A stretch of DNA of 64,000 nucleotides from Stenotrophomonas bentonitica (GTDB lineage Bacteria; Pseudomonadota; Gammaproteobacteria; Xanthomonadales; Xanthomonadaceae). Below, piece by piece: positions 8,771 to 16,889 of the stretch. Made by a program: the position numbers and the translations under genes. Positions within the stretch are counted from its first letter, which is position 1; each line of letters starts with the position of its first letter. The notes beneath the pieces were generated by a model. It did not search any database, was not told the origin of the DNA, and saw only the letters and a list, made by a program, of their open reading frames with translations. Location: positions 310,001 to 374,000 of the forward strand of contig NZ_PKQP01000001.1 of the NCBI RefSeq assembly GCF_002887735.1, written 5' to 3'.

Positions 8771-10135
8771 TCATGCCGGGGCCGCTGCCAGCACCGGCCG
8801 CGGATCCACCGGCAGCACCACCAGGAACCGCGCGCCACCACCGGGGGCGCTGTCCACGGCGATGGTGCCGGCATGCCGCAGCACGATCTCACGCGCGAGA
8901 TGCAGGCCCAGCCCACTGCCGCTGCCGCTGGGCCGCAACCGATGGAACGGCTCGAACACGGACAGCCGCTCGGCCTCGGGCACACCAGGGCCTTCATCGC
9001 TGACCGACAGGCTGCCGTCATCGTGCAGCGCCACCGCGATCATGCCGCGGCCACCGCCGTGGGCGATGGCGTTCTGCAGGAGGCTGGCGATGACACGGTG
9101 CAGTGCATGTGGATCGCCGCGGACCCAGATCGGCTGGTCGGGGGCGTCCACCGAGAAGCCGTAACCGGCATCCACGACCAGCGGCGCCACGTCGGCGGCA
9201 ACCTCACGGGTCAGTGCGGAGAGGTCGATGCGCTGCGACTGGCTGCCGTGGCGGTCCAGCCGCTGCAGATCCAGCAGCTGCTCGGCGATGTTGCTCAGGC
9301 GGCTCAGGTCCAGCTGCAGGCGCGAGCGTGCCTCGCCGGGCGGGAGATCGGCCAGCCGCGTGGCCAGAATCGCGATCGGCATGCGCAGCTCATGCGCTGC
9401 GCCGGCGAGGAAGCGGTCCTGGGCGTCGTAGCTTTCACCGATGCGGCGCACGGCCGCGTTGAACGCATCCACCAGCGGGTAGATCTCCAGCGGTACCGCG
9501 CGCGTATCCAGGCCGCTGCCACGCTCGTTGACCTGGATCGCGGCCGCCTGCGCTGCCACGCGGTTGACCCCGCGCAGCGCGCGGTGGATCACCCACGGCG
9601 CCACCACCAGCGTGATCACCAGCACCGGTAATGCGATCCAGCCCCCCAGATAGCGGAAGATCAACAGCAGCTGCCGCACGATGCTGCGTTCGGGAATGCC
9701 GCCCACCGCCACGTGCAATCGCCCTTCGGGCCGATCCACGACCACCACGCGCACGGCAAGCGCATCGGCATTGATGCGGGTGCGGATATCGGTCTGCTCG
9801 ATGTGATCCAGCCGCGCGACCAACGGGCGGTACTGCACGGGCACCTCGCCATGCACCAGCCGCCGGCCGCGTTCGTCGGCGGCGGCGAACCAGAACGTGG
9901 CCGGCGGGCGCGGCACGGCCAGGGCGACCTTCGGTGGATCCGCCTCCAGCCCCTGGGCGCCAACGGAGATCGCCGATGCGATCTGGTCACTGGTCTTCCA
10001 GTCGATGTAGGCCGAGCGACGGTCGCCGTAGGTCAGCACCATCGCACTCAACGCCAGCGCGATGGTCGCCGCCTGGATCAGGCACACCTTCCAGACCAGG
10101 TTGAAGGCCAGGGAATCGGGTTTGAGCAGTCTCAC
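8771..10135 (-). CDS. Sensor histidine kinase
   Basis: 454 residues with a GTG start at 10135 that overlaps the regulator stop by 4 bases (GTGA), so it is translationally coupled. TM1 is at about residues 12-34, a periplasmic sensor of about 120 residues follows, TM2 is at about 160-182, then HAMP-like residues. The dimerisation/phosphoacceptor helix has His in GAAHELRMPIAILATRL, the N box is LLQNAIAHGG, and the G boxes are SDEGPGVPE and GSGLGLHLAREIV. This is an orthodox membrane HisKA-type kinase that phosphorylates the regulator encoded upstream. The signal is unknown; the divergent MipA/OmpV gene suggests an envelope role. Confidence 0.93.
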   Translation of the reverse strand: MRLLKPDSLAFNLVWKVCLIQAATIALALSAMVLTYGDRRSAYIDWKTSDQIASAISVGAQGLEADPPKVALAVPRPPATFWFAAADERGRRLVHGEVPVQYRPLVARLDHIEQTDIRTRINADALAVRVVVVDRPEGRLHVAVGGIPERSIVRQLLLIFRYLGGWIALPVLVITLVVAPWVIHRALRGVNRVAAQAAAIQVNERGSGLDTRAVPLEIYPLVDAFNAAVRRIGESYDAQDRFLAGAAHELRMPIAILATRLADLPPGEARSRLQLDLSRLSNIAEQLLDLQRLDRHGSQSQRIDLSALTREVAADVAPLVVDAGYGFSVDAPDQPIWVRGDPHALHRVIASLLQNAIAHGGGRGMIAVALHDDGSLSVSDEGPGVPEAERLSVFEPFHRLRPSGSGSGLGLHLAREIVLRHAGTIAVDSAPGGGARFLVVLPVDPRPVLAAAPA

Positions 10136-10806
10136 GGCGTGTCCTTGAGCAGGTATCCGATGCCGCGCATGACATGGATCTCCACGCCGGCATCGGCTTC
10201 CAGCAGCGCCTTGCGCAGCTTGGAGACATGCGCATCCAGCGCGTTGGACTGGATGGCATCGTCAAAACCGTACACGGCCTCCAGCAACGAAGCGCGGCCC
10301 ACCGTGCGCCCCTGACGCAGCGCCAGCGCTTCGAGCACCAGCAGCTGCCGCCGCGGCAATGCCAGCAGCACATCGCAAACGCGTGCCTCGCGCGCCACGA
10401 AATCGAACTGCAGCCGGCCCAGTGACAACACCGGCAGGGTGATCTGCGAGGGGCGCCGGGAGATCGCGCGGATCCGTGCGAGCAGTTCTTCCACGGCGAA
10501 GGGCTTGGTCAGGTAATCATCGGCACCGACATCCAGCCCGGTGACCCGGTCGGCCACCGAAGCGCGCGCGGTCAGCATGATCACCGGCAGGTTCGGCACC
10601 CGCTCACGGGCGACCTGGACGAAACTGGCGCCATCGCCATCGGGGAGCTGGCGGTCCAGCAGGAGGATCTGGTGTACGCCGGCCTTGAGCGCTTCATCGG
10701 CCTGGGCCATCGAGCCGACCACGTCGACCACCATGCCATGGCGCGCCAGGCTGACCTGGATCGCGCTGGCCATTTCCGGATCATCTTCCAGGAGAAGAAG
10801 GCGCAT
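10132..10806 (-). CDS. OmpR/PhoB-family response regulator
   Basis: 224 residues from the ATG at 10806 (MRLLLLEDDPEMASAIQ), where the receiver domain begins; the upstream in-frame extension is not protein-like. The receiver has the acidic pair in LLEDD, the phosphoacceptor Asp in ILLLDRQLPDGDG, and Thr and Lys in LTARASV and LTKPF. The C-terminal winged helix is recognisable (LLEAVYGFDDAIQSNALDAHVSKLRKAL...IHVMRGIGYLL). It is the first gene of a two-gene operon with the kinase. Its start is only about 115 bases from the divergent MipA/OmpV gene, the likely regulated promoter. Confidence 0.94.
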   Translation of the reverse strand: MRLLLLEDDPEMASAIQVSLARHGMVVDVVGSMAQADEALKAGVHQILLLDRQLPDGDGASFVQVARERVPNLPVIMLTARASVADRVTGLDVGADDYLTKPFAVEELLARIRAISRRPSQITLPVLSLGRLQFDFVAREARVCDVLLALPRRQLLVLEALALRQGRTVGRASLLEAVYGFDDAIQSNALDAHVSKLRKALLEADAGVEIHVMRGIGYLLKDTP

Positions 10807-10921
10807 GGGAGCGGTGCCTGCGGGGTACGAAGGAGGCGATGGTACCGCGCACGCCGACGTAACGTTCCGACAATGTAGGGCGCCCACCATGAGGCTCCGG
10901 TTGTTCCCCTTCGGCAGGTCC

Positions 10922-11710
10922 ATGCACGTCCGTTTCCGCTTTTCGCGTCCTTCTTCCGCTCTGCTTGGCCTGGCCCTGGGCACTGCGTTGACCGCCACCG
11001 GCGCCCAGGCCGCCGATGCCCCCGAAGCGGGCAGGAAAGGAAGCGTCGGCATCGCCGTTGTCGCCCTCAAGGCCCCGTACGCCGGCTATGACACCGATCG
11101 TCTGGCCGCCCCGATCGTCAGCTGGGAAGGCCGCTCGTTCTTCTTCCGCGGTGGCAGCGTGGGCTATCGCCTCCACCAGACCGCGCAGTCCGAACTGGCA
11201 CTCACCGCCTCGCCGTACGTGATGCGCTTCAAACGCCGCGACAGTCATGACCCGCAGCTGCGCCAGCTGGACAACCGCAGCCTGTCCGGGATGCTGGGCG
11301 TGTCCTGGCGCCACCAGGCCGACTGGGGCGTGCTGCAGGCCAACGCGCAGGCCGAAGTGACCGGGCACGGGGGTGGCTTCTCGGCCGATGCCCGATACGC
11401 CTACCCGGTTCCCGCTGGCCGCGTGACCTTCATGCCTGCGGTGGGGGTGACCTACACCAGCGCCGATCTCAACGACTACTACTTCGGCGTGAGCCAACGC
11501 GAAGCGGTCCGTAGTGGCCTGGCGCATTACTCGGCCGGCAGCGGCGTGTCGCCATACATGGACATCGCCGCGGTGATGCCGCTGGGCCCGCGCTGGACCG
11601 CGACCGCATCGATCCGTCGCACGTCGCTGGCCGATGCCGTGCGCGACAGCCCGATGACCCGTGGCGATCACATGGACACCGCCGCCCTCTCCCTCAGTTA
11701 CGGATTCTGA
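10922..11710 (+). CDS. MipA/OmpV family outer-membrane protein
   Basis: 262 residues from the ATG at 10922; an ATG at 10889 with a GTAGGG site would add 11 residues and cannot be excluded. A signal peptide (LLGLALGTALTATGAQA) precedes a beta-barrel of MipA/OmpV type: Gly/aromatic alternating strands, SVGYRLHQ, the SWRHQADWGVLQANAQAEVTGHG strand pair, FMPAVGVTYTSADLNDYYFGV, and the C-terminal Phe of outer-membrane proteins (LSLSYGF). Members are scaffold proteins for murein synthesis or porin-like proteins. Its divergence from the two-component pair suggests control by that regulator. Confidence 0.88.
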   Translation: MHVRFRFSRPSSALLGLALGTALTATGAQAADAPEAGRKGSVGIAVVALKAPYAGYDTDRLAAPIVSWEGRSFFFRGGSVGYRLHQTAQSELALTASPYVMRFKRRDSHDPQLRQLDNRSLSGMLGVSWRHQADWGVLQANAQAEVTGHGGGFSADARYAYPVPAGRVTFMPAVGVTYTSADLNDYYFGVSQREAVRSGLAHYSAGSGVSPYMDIAAVMPLGPRWTATASIRRTSLADAVRDSPMTRGDHMDTAALSLSYGF

Positions 11711-11712
11711 TC

Positions 11713-11925
11713 ATGCGTCAGGGAATCGTACGTCGTGTCGCGGATCTGGCCTTGCAGATCGAACCGGACCGCGCCGCCGTTCTTGAATGGATTCTGCATT
11801 CCCCCCTGCCCGCGCTCGACGGGCAGACCACGTTCGAGCTGGCCTGCCAAGGCCAGGGCGAACGCGTCGTCGCGCTGCTGGACACGCTGCTGCGGCAGGG
11901 CGGTCCGGCGCTGCCACGCGGCTGA
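11713..11925 (+). CDS. Small protein resembling the MbcA/ParS/Xre antitoxin toxin-binding domain (DUF2384)
   Basis: 70 residues, starting 2 bases after the MipA/OmpV stop, so probably translationally coupled. The C-terminal 45 residues (AVLEWILHSPLPALDGQTT, then FELACQGQGERVVALLDTLL) match the remembered pattern W-L-x-P-x-x-L-G/D-G-x-T-x-x-E-L-x-x-x-G-x-x-V-x-x-L-L of DUF2384. There is no clear helix-turn-helix N-terminus, so it would be a short version. A RES-type toxin is not visible next to it. The call rests on pattern only. Confidence 0.5.
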   Translation: MRQGIVRRVADLALQIEPDRAAVLEWILHSPLPALDGQTTFELACQGQGERVVALLDTLLRQGGPALPRG

Positions 11926-11963
11926 ACCCACGTTTTTCCCCCACCGGTGTCCTGGAGGCGCGA

Positions 11964-12380
11964 ATGCACAACGCAACCGATACCCTGCTGCTGCGAGCAG
12001 CCAATGACGACCTGGCCGCGCATGCGATCGTGGCCAATCTCCACCGCGCGATCCAGCAGCGCATGGACCGTGACAGTCAGGCCCATGGCCGGTTCTCGCG
12101 TGCCTACATCGCCGAGCTGTTCGATATCGGGCGCACCATCAGTGCGCAGTGCCGGCCGCACCACGTCGACAGCGACTGGATCACCGCACGGCGTGCGTGG
12201 CTCGATGCGGTCCTGCGCGAACATCCGCTGGACCGTGGTGATGCGCAACTGACCGCCGCGCGGCATGCCGCCGATGGCTTCCTGCTCCGCGCCTGTGTGC
12301 TCGGCTGTGACGCCACGCCGGACGCGGCGACCGACCGCGTGCGTGATGCCCTCATCGCCATGACCCGGCCAGCACGCTGA
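11964..12380 (+). CDS. Hypothetical protein
   Basis: 138 residues. The ATG at 11964 has GGAGG 7 bases upstream. The protein is predicted all-helical, Ala/Arg-rich, with no signal peptide or membrane segment. Recognisable landmarks are FSRAYIAELFDIGRTI and DSDWITARRAWLDAVL. It has no family I recognise and lacks the RES-toxin residues one might expect beside an Xre/MbcA-like antitoxin. It lies 38 bases after the DUF2384-like gene on the same strand, probably in one operon with mipA. Confidence 0.6.
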   Translation: MHNATDTLLLRAANDDLAAHAIVANLHRAIQQRMDRDSQAHGRFSRAYIAELFDIGRTISAQCRPHHVDSDWITARRAWLDAVLREHPLDRGDAQLTAARHAADGFLLRACVLGCDATPDAATDRVRDALIAMTRPAR

Positions 12381-12515
12381 GCGACATCGCACACCGCCCT
12401 GCGGGCGGGTGCCGCCGACACCTGCACATGACCGCCGAAATCACCGTGGTACATTCCGGCCAAGGGGCAGGCTGACTGCGCCTGATGCCGGTATCGGCCG
12501 GCCTGGAGCGTGCGC

Positions 12516-13286
12516 ATGCGGTGTTCGGCCCTGCTGGTTTCTCTGCTGTTCTCCGGTGCGGTGCACGCGCAGCAGGACGCGCCGCCGGACCTGGCCTTCG
12601 ATCGCCCCGGCATCGGCTTTGCCGCCTCGACCCTGCCCCTCGGTGGCGTCGCGCTCGAGGCGGGGCTGCCCGCTTTCAGCCGAGACCGCGACGACGGGGG
12701 GGTGCTGAGCACGCAGTACAGTGCCGACATCAACCTCCGTATCGGGTTGGCCAGCCATGTGGAACTGCAGGCCTTCACCTCGCCCTGGAACCATCTGCGC
12801 GTGGCACCGCGCAATGCCCCCGCCGAGCGCAGCAGCGGTGCCGGTGATGTGGGCGTCGGCCTGAAGTTCGCCCTGCCCCTGCCCTCGGACACGCACGCCG
12901 TGGCGCTGTTGGCCAGTACCACCTTCGCCACCGGCTCGCGCGACTTCAGCGAAGGCGCCACGCAGTACGCGCTGGGTGCGAGCTACGAGTACGCGTTCAA
13001 CGATCACTGGACCGGCGCGCTGTACGCCAATGTCACCCGCGGTGGCAGCGAGGACAGCGTGACCTGGGCACCCAGCCTGAGCTTTGCCGCCACCGATACC
13101 ATCAGCACCTATCTGGAGGCGGGCTTCACCGATAGCGACGGTGAGCCTTCGACCGGAATAGCGGGGGCTGGCATCACCTGGATGGTGACCCCGACAGTCC
13201 AGCTGGATGCCTCGTTCGACGTGGGCCTGGATGAGGACAGCCCGGACACGCAGGCCGGGCTGGGGGTATCGGTGTATTTCCAGTGA
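12516..13286 (+). CDS. Predicted outer-membrane beta-barrel / transporter-like protein
   Basis: 256 residues. The start ATG at 12516 is chosen over a GTG at 12510 because TGGAG lies 7 bases before the ATG and only 1 base before the GTG. The signal peptide MRCSALLVSLLFSGAVHA is cleaved before QQD. The rest alternates short amphipathic strands and ends in aromatic YFQ. Landmarks LRIGLASHVELQAF, GAGDVGVGLKFAL and QYALGASYEYAF resemble the 'meta-pathway phenol degradation / transporter' outer-membrane family. No substrate can be named. Confidence 0.7.
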   Translation: MRCSALLVSLLFSGAVHAQQDAPPDLAFDRPGIGFAASTLPLGGVALEAGLPAFSRDRDDGGVLSTQYSADINLRIGLASHVELQAFTSPWNHLRVAPRNAPAERSSGAGDVGVGLKFALPLPSDTHAVALLASTTFATGSRDFSEGATQYALGASYEYAFNDHWTGALYANVTRGGSEDSVTWAPSLSFAATDTISTYLEAGFTDSDGEPSTGIAGAGITWMVTPTVQLDASFDVGLDEDSPDTQAGLGVSVYFQ

Positions 13287-13319
13287 GCTGCGTGCGCTGG
13301 AACGAGAGCCACCAATGAA

Positions 13320-13350
13320 AAGGCCTGCGCGAAATCGCGCAGGCCTTCGT
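13320..13350. terminator. Intrinsic terminator, bidirectional
   Basis: aaggcctgcgcg (13320-13331) and cgcgcaggcctt (13336-13347) form a perfect 12-bp stem with an aaat loop. It lies between the convergent beta-barrel gene and the DUF1328 gene and can serve both. Confidence 0.8.
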
Positions 13351-13380
13351 TCCTGACCGTTGGCGCAGGCGCGCGCCCGG

Positions 13381-13554
13381 TCAGGTCACCTTCTTGGCGA
13401 TGGTCATGCCCAGTACGAACAGCACGACGGCGATGATGATGCCCGCCCAGAACAGGAACTTGGCAATGCCGATGGCGGCGCCACCGATGCCCGCAAAACC
13501 GAGGGCGCCGGCGATCAGGCCGATGACAGCAAAAATGATGGCCCACTTGATCAT
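13381..13554 (-). CDS. DUF1328/UPF0391 small membrane protein (YtjA-like)
   Basis: 57 residues from the ATG at 13554 (MIKWAIIFAVIGLIAGALGF), with AAAGGA upstream. Two membrane helices are separated by a Gly-rich turn (GIGGAAIGIAKF), ending in a short basic tail. Length and sequence fit the widespread UPF0391 family, which is often stress-induced; the role is not established. The longer frame to 13605 adds a polar segment not seen in the family. Confidence 0.88.
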   Translation of the reverse strand: MIKWAIIFAVIGLIAGALGFAGIGGAAIGIAKFLFWAGIIIAVVLFVLGMTIAKKVT

Positions 13555-13650
13555 GATGATCCTTTCCCCGAATCGGGTTGAATGACAGGACTCCACCGTA
13601 GCCACTGGGCTGTCTCACCTTCGTGAACGCGTCGGCTGAACGGTGTGAAG

Positions 13651-14106
13651 TCAGGGGCGGGCCATGAGCTGCATGTTCATCGGCTGATACCTCAGGCCGG
13701 AGGATTCGGCCGCCTCGCCTGCGCACGCAAAGCCATAGCGCTCATACGCCGGCACCGACGACAGCGAAGCGCTGACACTCAGCACATCCACGCGTGCGTG
13801 ATCGATCATGGCGGCCATCAGCGCCTTGCCTATGCCCTGCTGCTGAGCGGCAGGGTCCACGAACAACATCGCCACGTGGCGGCCCTCCTTGAGCTCCGCC
13901 ACACCGACGATACGGTCCTGCTGTTCGAACACCAGCATGAGGTTGTCGTGCGACATCCGCGTACGGAATCCTTCCACCGAAGCGATGCGGGAAAACGTCT
14001 CGATACCAACTGGGGTCAGTGAATCGGCCACCGATCCCATGAAGGCCGCCATACAGATGCGGCTGGCCTGTTCCAGATCCGCCGCTACCAAGGTGCGCAC
14101 CGCCAT
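13651..14106 (-). CDS. GNAT family N-acetyltransferase
   Basis: 151 residues with a full GNAT fold: N-terminal RTLVAADLEQASRICMAAF, the central strand IVGVAELKEGRHVAMLFVDP, and the acetyl-CoA motif A in QQQGIGKALMAAMIDHAR (Q-x-x-G-x-G/A type). It closes with VPAYERYGFACAG and a final strand. It transfers an acetyl group to an amine on an unknown substrate. Single gene; the DUF1328 gene follows on the same strand about 100 bases later. Confidence 0.9.
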   Translation of the reverse strand: MAVRTLVAADLEQASRICMAAFMGSVADSLTPVGIETFSRIASVEGFRTRMSHDNLMLVFEQQDRIVGVAELKEGRHVAMLFVDPAAQQQGIGKALMAAMIDHARVDVLSVSASLSSVPAYERYGFACAGEAAESSGLRYQPMNMQLMARP

Positions 14107-14149
14107 CTTTTTCTCTTTCCTCGTCCAGGGGTTGAGCAGTCACTCTACC

Positions 14150-14465
14150 CCGATGGCCCCTACCCGCCCATTCTTCGTCGCATGCGGGGGCAGGCCAGGG
14201 ATCCTCACCCGGCACATCGGGCAGTGGCGAGCGCTCGGCAGTACTGCTGCCCCGGGCACGGACGAACCCGCCGCGTGCGGGCACCGGCAGCACCCAGGAC
14301 ACCGAGCGCCACGCGCCCTGCCCGGTCCAATCGCCAGCCCCGAACACCCGCGTGTGCATGCTCAGCCCCTGCGCATCGCCCTGCGCGCCCACGATCAGCT
14401 CCAGATGATCCAGCACCGGATGCTGACCGGCGGCATTGGGCGGGGTGGGCACGCGCCTCAGGCGA
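14150..14465 (-). pseudogene. Decayed gene fragment, C-terminal part of a secreted phosphoesterase-like protein
   Basis: Between the GNAT gene and panB the minus strand reads through codons that look protein-like, with no start and no complete domain: RLRRVPTPPNAAGQHPVLDH, then LELIVGAQGD, then a GFVRARGSSTAE...GEDPW stretch. That ending resembles the C-terminal beta domain of bacterial PHP/metallophosphoesterase proteins (R-V/I-RG-T-x-T...GEDPWADLWFYSNP), but the terminal motif is lost and the frame ends unrelated. The 5' part would overlap panB. A 3' remnant left after panB insertion is possible; the call is tentative. Confidence 0.4.
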
Positions 14466-14477
14466 TACGCCTGTCGA

Positions 14478-15323
14478 TCAGAACGTGTGTTCCGGGCCGG
14501 GGAACGTGCCTGCCCCCACCTCAGCCGCGAACTCACGTGCCGCCTTCTGCAGCAGCCCGTGCATGTCCGCGTACTGCTTCACGAAGCGCGGCAGCTTGCC
14601 GGTGCGCAGCCCGGCCATGTCCTGCCAGACCAGCACCTGTGCATCGCAGTCGCTGCCCGCCCCGATGCCGACGGTGGGGATCTTCAGCGCCGCGGTGATC
14701 TGGGCGGCAACCGCGCCGGGCACCATCTCCATCAGCACGGCGAACGCACCTGCCGCCTCCAGCGCACGCGCTTCCTCGATCAGGCGCGCGCCATCGTCGC
14801 CCCGCCCCTGCACGCGGAAGCCACCCAGCTGATGCTCCGACTGCGGCGTGAAGCCAATGTGCGCCATCACCGGAATGCCACAGCTGACCAGTTTGCGTAC
14901 CTGCGGCACCATCTCGATGCCGCCCTCCAGCTTGACCGCATGCGCCCCGCCTTCCTTCATGAAACGCACGGCGGTATGGAAGCACTGCTCCGGCGAGGCC
15001 TGGTAGGAACCGAATGGCAGATCGGCGATCACCAGCGGCCGGCGCGTGCAGCGGCTCACCGCGCGCAACAGCGGCATCAGCTCATCGACCGTGACCGGCA
15101 GCAGCGAGTCGTTGCCGAACACGTTGTTGGACGCCGAATCGCCGATCAGCAACACCGGAATGCCGGCGTCTTCGAAGATCGCCGCGGTATACATGTCGTA
15201 GGCGGTGAGCATCGCCCACTTCTCGCCGCGCTCCTTCATCTGCTGCAGATGCGGGATACGCACGCGCGGGGCCGGGACCGGGGCACTGCCCGGCGTCGCG
15301 TAGGGATGGAGCTGTTCGGTCAT
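14478..15323 (-). CDS. panB: 3-methyl-2-oxobutanoate hydroxymethyltransferase (ketopantoate hydroxymethyltransferase)
   Basis: 281 residues. Adds a hydroxymethyl group from methylene-THF to alpha-ketoisovalerate in pantothenate (vitamin B5) synthesis. Family motifs: [65 protein letters not shown] with VQGRG, LMEMVP (catalytic Glu), and [20 protein letters not shown]. The sequence is much closer to the actinobacterial style ([24 protein letters not shown] ending) than to the usual gammaproteobacterial PanB. panC and panD are not adjacent, so it may be a second, acquired copy. Confidence 0.94.
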   Translation of the reverse strand: MTEQLHPYATPGSAPVPAPRVRIPHLQQMKERGEKWAMLTAYDMYTAAIFEDAGIPVLLIGDSASNNVFGNDSLLPVTVDELMPLLRAVSRCTRRPLVIADLPFGSYQASPEQCFHTAVRFMKEGGAHAVKLEGGIEMVPQVRKLVSCGIPVMAHIGFTPQSEHQLGGFRVQGRGDDGARLIEEARALEAAGAFAVLMEMVPGAVAAQITAALKIPTVGIGAGSDCDAQVLVWQDMAGLRTGKLPRFVKQYADMHGLLQKAAREFAAEVGAGTFPGPEHTF

Positions 15324-15353
15324 GCCAAGGATCCTCGTGGGGACAACGTGGGG

Positions 15354-15971
15354 TCAGAGTGTGCCGGTTCCGCTCAGCAAGAGCACCGCGATCAGGATCA
15401 TCGCGGCGCCCGAGATGCGGCCGACCACGCGTGATGCACGGGGGCGGGTGCGCAGCACGGCACCGGCGCCATACCCGACGGCCAGATAGACCGCCGCGCA
15501 GCTGACCAGATGCACCATGCCCAGCGCGAGGATCTGCACAGGCATCGCCCATGCCGCGCTGGCGGAAATGAACTGGGGCAGCAGCGCCAGGAACAGCAAC
15601 AGCACCTTGGGATTGAGCCCGCTCACGCAGGCGCCCTTGACCGCCCAGTGGCGCCAGCCCGCCACGGCCTGCCCCGCTTCGGCGGCGGCGACCGGCGGAT
15701 GGCGCAGCAGTCCGATGCCCAGCCACAGCAGATACAGCGCGCCAAGGACGGTCAGTACGTGCAGCGCGACCGGTGCCTGGGCGAACAGCGCGCCGACGCC
15801 CGCAGCGACCAGCCCGATCGCCAGCAGGTGACCGGACAACAACCCGGCCACCGCCGGCACTACCGCGCGCCCGCGCAGGCCGGCAGCGATCGCGTGCGCC
15901 CAATCCGCGCCGGGGGTGAGCACGAAGAGGATCGAGACCGCCCAGAAGGCGGCAATGACGCTGGGTTGCAT
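15354..15971 (-). CDS. LysE/RhtB family amino-acid exporter
   Basis: 205 residues from the ATG at 15971 (MQPSVIAAFWAVSILFVLTP). Five to six hydrophobic helices and the family's early motif LTPGADWAHAIAAGLRGR (normally TPGP.....) identify a LysE-type translocator; GLNPKVLLLFLALLPQF is the conserved mid-protein block. Exports amino acids or homoserine-lactone-like solutes. It is divergent from an Lrp/AsnC regulator across about 113 bases, the classic arrangement in which the regulator senses the amino acid and controls the exporter. Confidence 0.92.
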   Translation of the reverse strand: MQPSVIAAFWAVSILFVLTPGADWAHAIAAGLRGRAVVPAVAGLLSGHLLAIGLVAAGVGALFAQAPVALHVLTVLGALYLLWLGIGLLRHPPVAAAEAGQAVAGWRHWAVKGACVSGLNPKVLLLFLALLPQFISASAAWAMPVQILALGMVHLVSCAAVYLAVGYGAGAVLRTRPRASRVVGRISGAAMILIAVLLLSGTGTL

Positions 15972-16016
15972 GGGGTCCAAAGGGCGGTCTTGCCGCGATC
16001 CGTGTGCCAGACAGAA

Positions 16017-16050
16017 GAATATTCCCGCTCCTTTGGAATGTGCTTCCAAA
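16017..16050. promoter_or_regulatory. Candidate Lrp/AsnC operator in the divergent LysE-Lrp promoter region
   Basis: Two palindromes lie side by side: GAATATTC (16017-16024) and TTTGGAA-tgtgc-TTCCAAA (16032-16050, perfect 7-bp arms). Centre-to-centre spacing is about two helical turns, as expected for dimers of an Lrp-type protein. They lie between the lysE-type gene start (15971) and the regulator start (about 16085). Confidence 0.55.
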
Positions 16051-16084
16051 TACTTGCCCGGCACGGCCACTCAGGAGGAAACTC

Positions 16085-16552
16085 TTGCGCATGGACATCA
16101 CCGACCAGCGGATTCTTGCCGAGCTGCAGAAAGACGGCCGCCTCACCGTGACCGAACTGGCCGAGCGCATCGGCCTGAGCGTCTCGCCCTGCCACCGTCG
16201 CGTGCGGGCGCTGGAACAGTCCGGCGCGATCCGGGGCTACCGCGCCGAGCTCGATCCCGCCGCGCTGGGCCTGAAGTTCTCGGCGCTGGTGTTCATCACC
16301 CTGCGCGACGGCGACCGCCACGCCGTGGACGCTTTCGAGCAGGCTGTCGCCGAGGTGCCCCAGGTCCTGCAGGCGCAGCGCCTGTTCGGCGATCCGGACT
16401 ATCTGCTGCACGTCATCACCCGCGACCTGGCCGCGTTCCGGCAGCTTTACGACGAACACCTTTCCGCCCTGCCCGGCGTGCAGCGGCTGACCTCGACCCT
16501 GGTGATGAAGGATGTGGTGATCGACCGGCCGTTGCCGTTGCACGGGCGTTGA
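16085..16552 (+). CDS. Lrp/AsnC family transcriptional regulator
   Basis: About 155 residues. N-terminal winged helix (ITDQRILAELQKDGRLTVTE, then LAERIGLSVSPCHRRVRALE as the recognition helix) and a C-terminal RAM domain (ALVFITLRDGD, FGDPDYLLHVITRDL). The start is placed at TTG 16085 because AGGAGG (16073-16078) is 6 bases before it and 12 bases before the ATG at 16091; the homologous N-terminus MDITDQRIL begins at the ATG, so both remain possible. It probably regulates the divergent exporter in response to an amino acid. Confidence 0.92.
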   Translation: MRMDITDQRILAELQKDGRLTVTELAERIGLSVSPCHRRVRALEQSGAIRGYRAELDPAALGLKFSALVFITLRDGDRHAVDAFEQAVAEVPQVLQAQRLFGDPDYLLHVITRDLAAFRQLYDEHLSALPGVQRLTSTLVMKDVVIDRPLPLHGR

Positions 16553-16694
16553 GGCAACGGCGTCATGCCTTCCGACCGCGGCCTGCATCCAACGATGAAT
16601 GATATGACGACGTGGCGGCGGTGGATGAGGTGATCTTGCGGTCCGGGTACATTCGCTGAGCCGTGAGCACCGCCGCGGGTAAGCAGCCCACAAA

Positions 16695-16728
16695 GAAAAA
16701 AGGCCTGCGCATCGCTGCACAAGCCTTT
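16695..16728 (-). terminator. Terminator downstream of tRNA-Pro
   Basis: On the minus strand aaggcttgtgc ... gcgcaggcct forms an imperfect stem followed by TTTTTTC, starting 18 bases after the tRNA 3' end. The stretch 16553-16694 between the Lrp gene and this hairpin shows no gene. Confidence 0.65.
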
Positions 16729-16745
16729 GATCGAATCACCAACAT

Positions 16746-16822
16746 TGGTCGGGACGGCCGGATTTGAACCGACGACCCTCTGCCCCCCAGGCAGATGCGC
16801 TACCAGGCTGCGCTACGCCCCG
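16746..16822 (-). tRNA. tRNA-Pro (anticodon GGG)
   Basis: 77 nt with encoded CCA. Acceptor cggggcg pairs with cgtcccg. The anticodon stem-loop is tctgc-ctggggg-gcaga, anticodon GGG, reading CCC/CCU proline codons. The T loop is ggttcaaatcc. It lies 67 bases after the MerR-type gene, as in other Xanthomonadaceae. Confidence 0.97.
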
Positions 16823-16889
16823 ATGATGCTGGCAATGTCCCCGCCTCTCAGCGGGCCGACGAGTATAACGGGTTTGCGTGAAAAATGGT

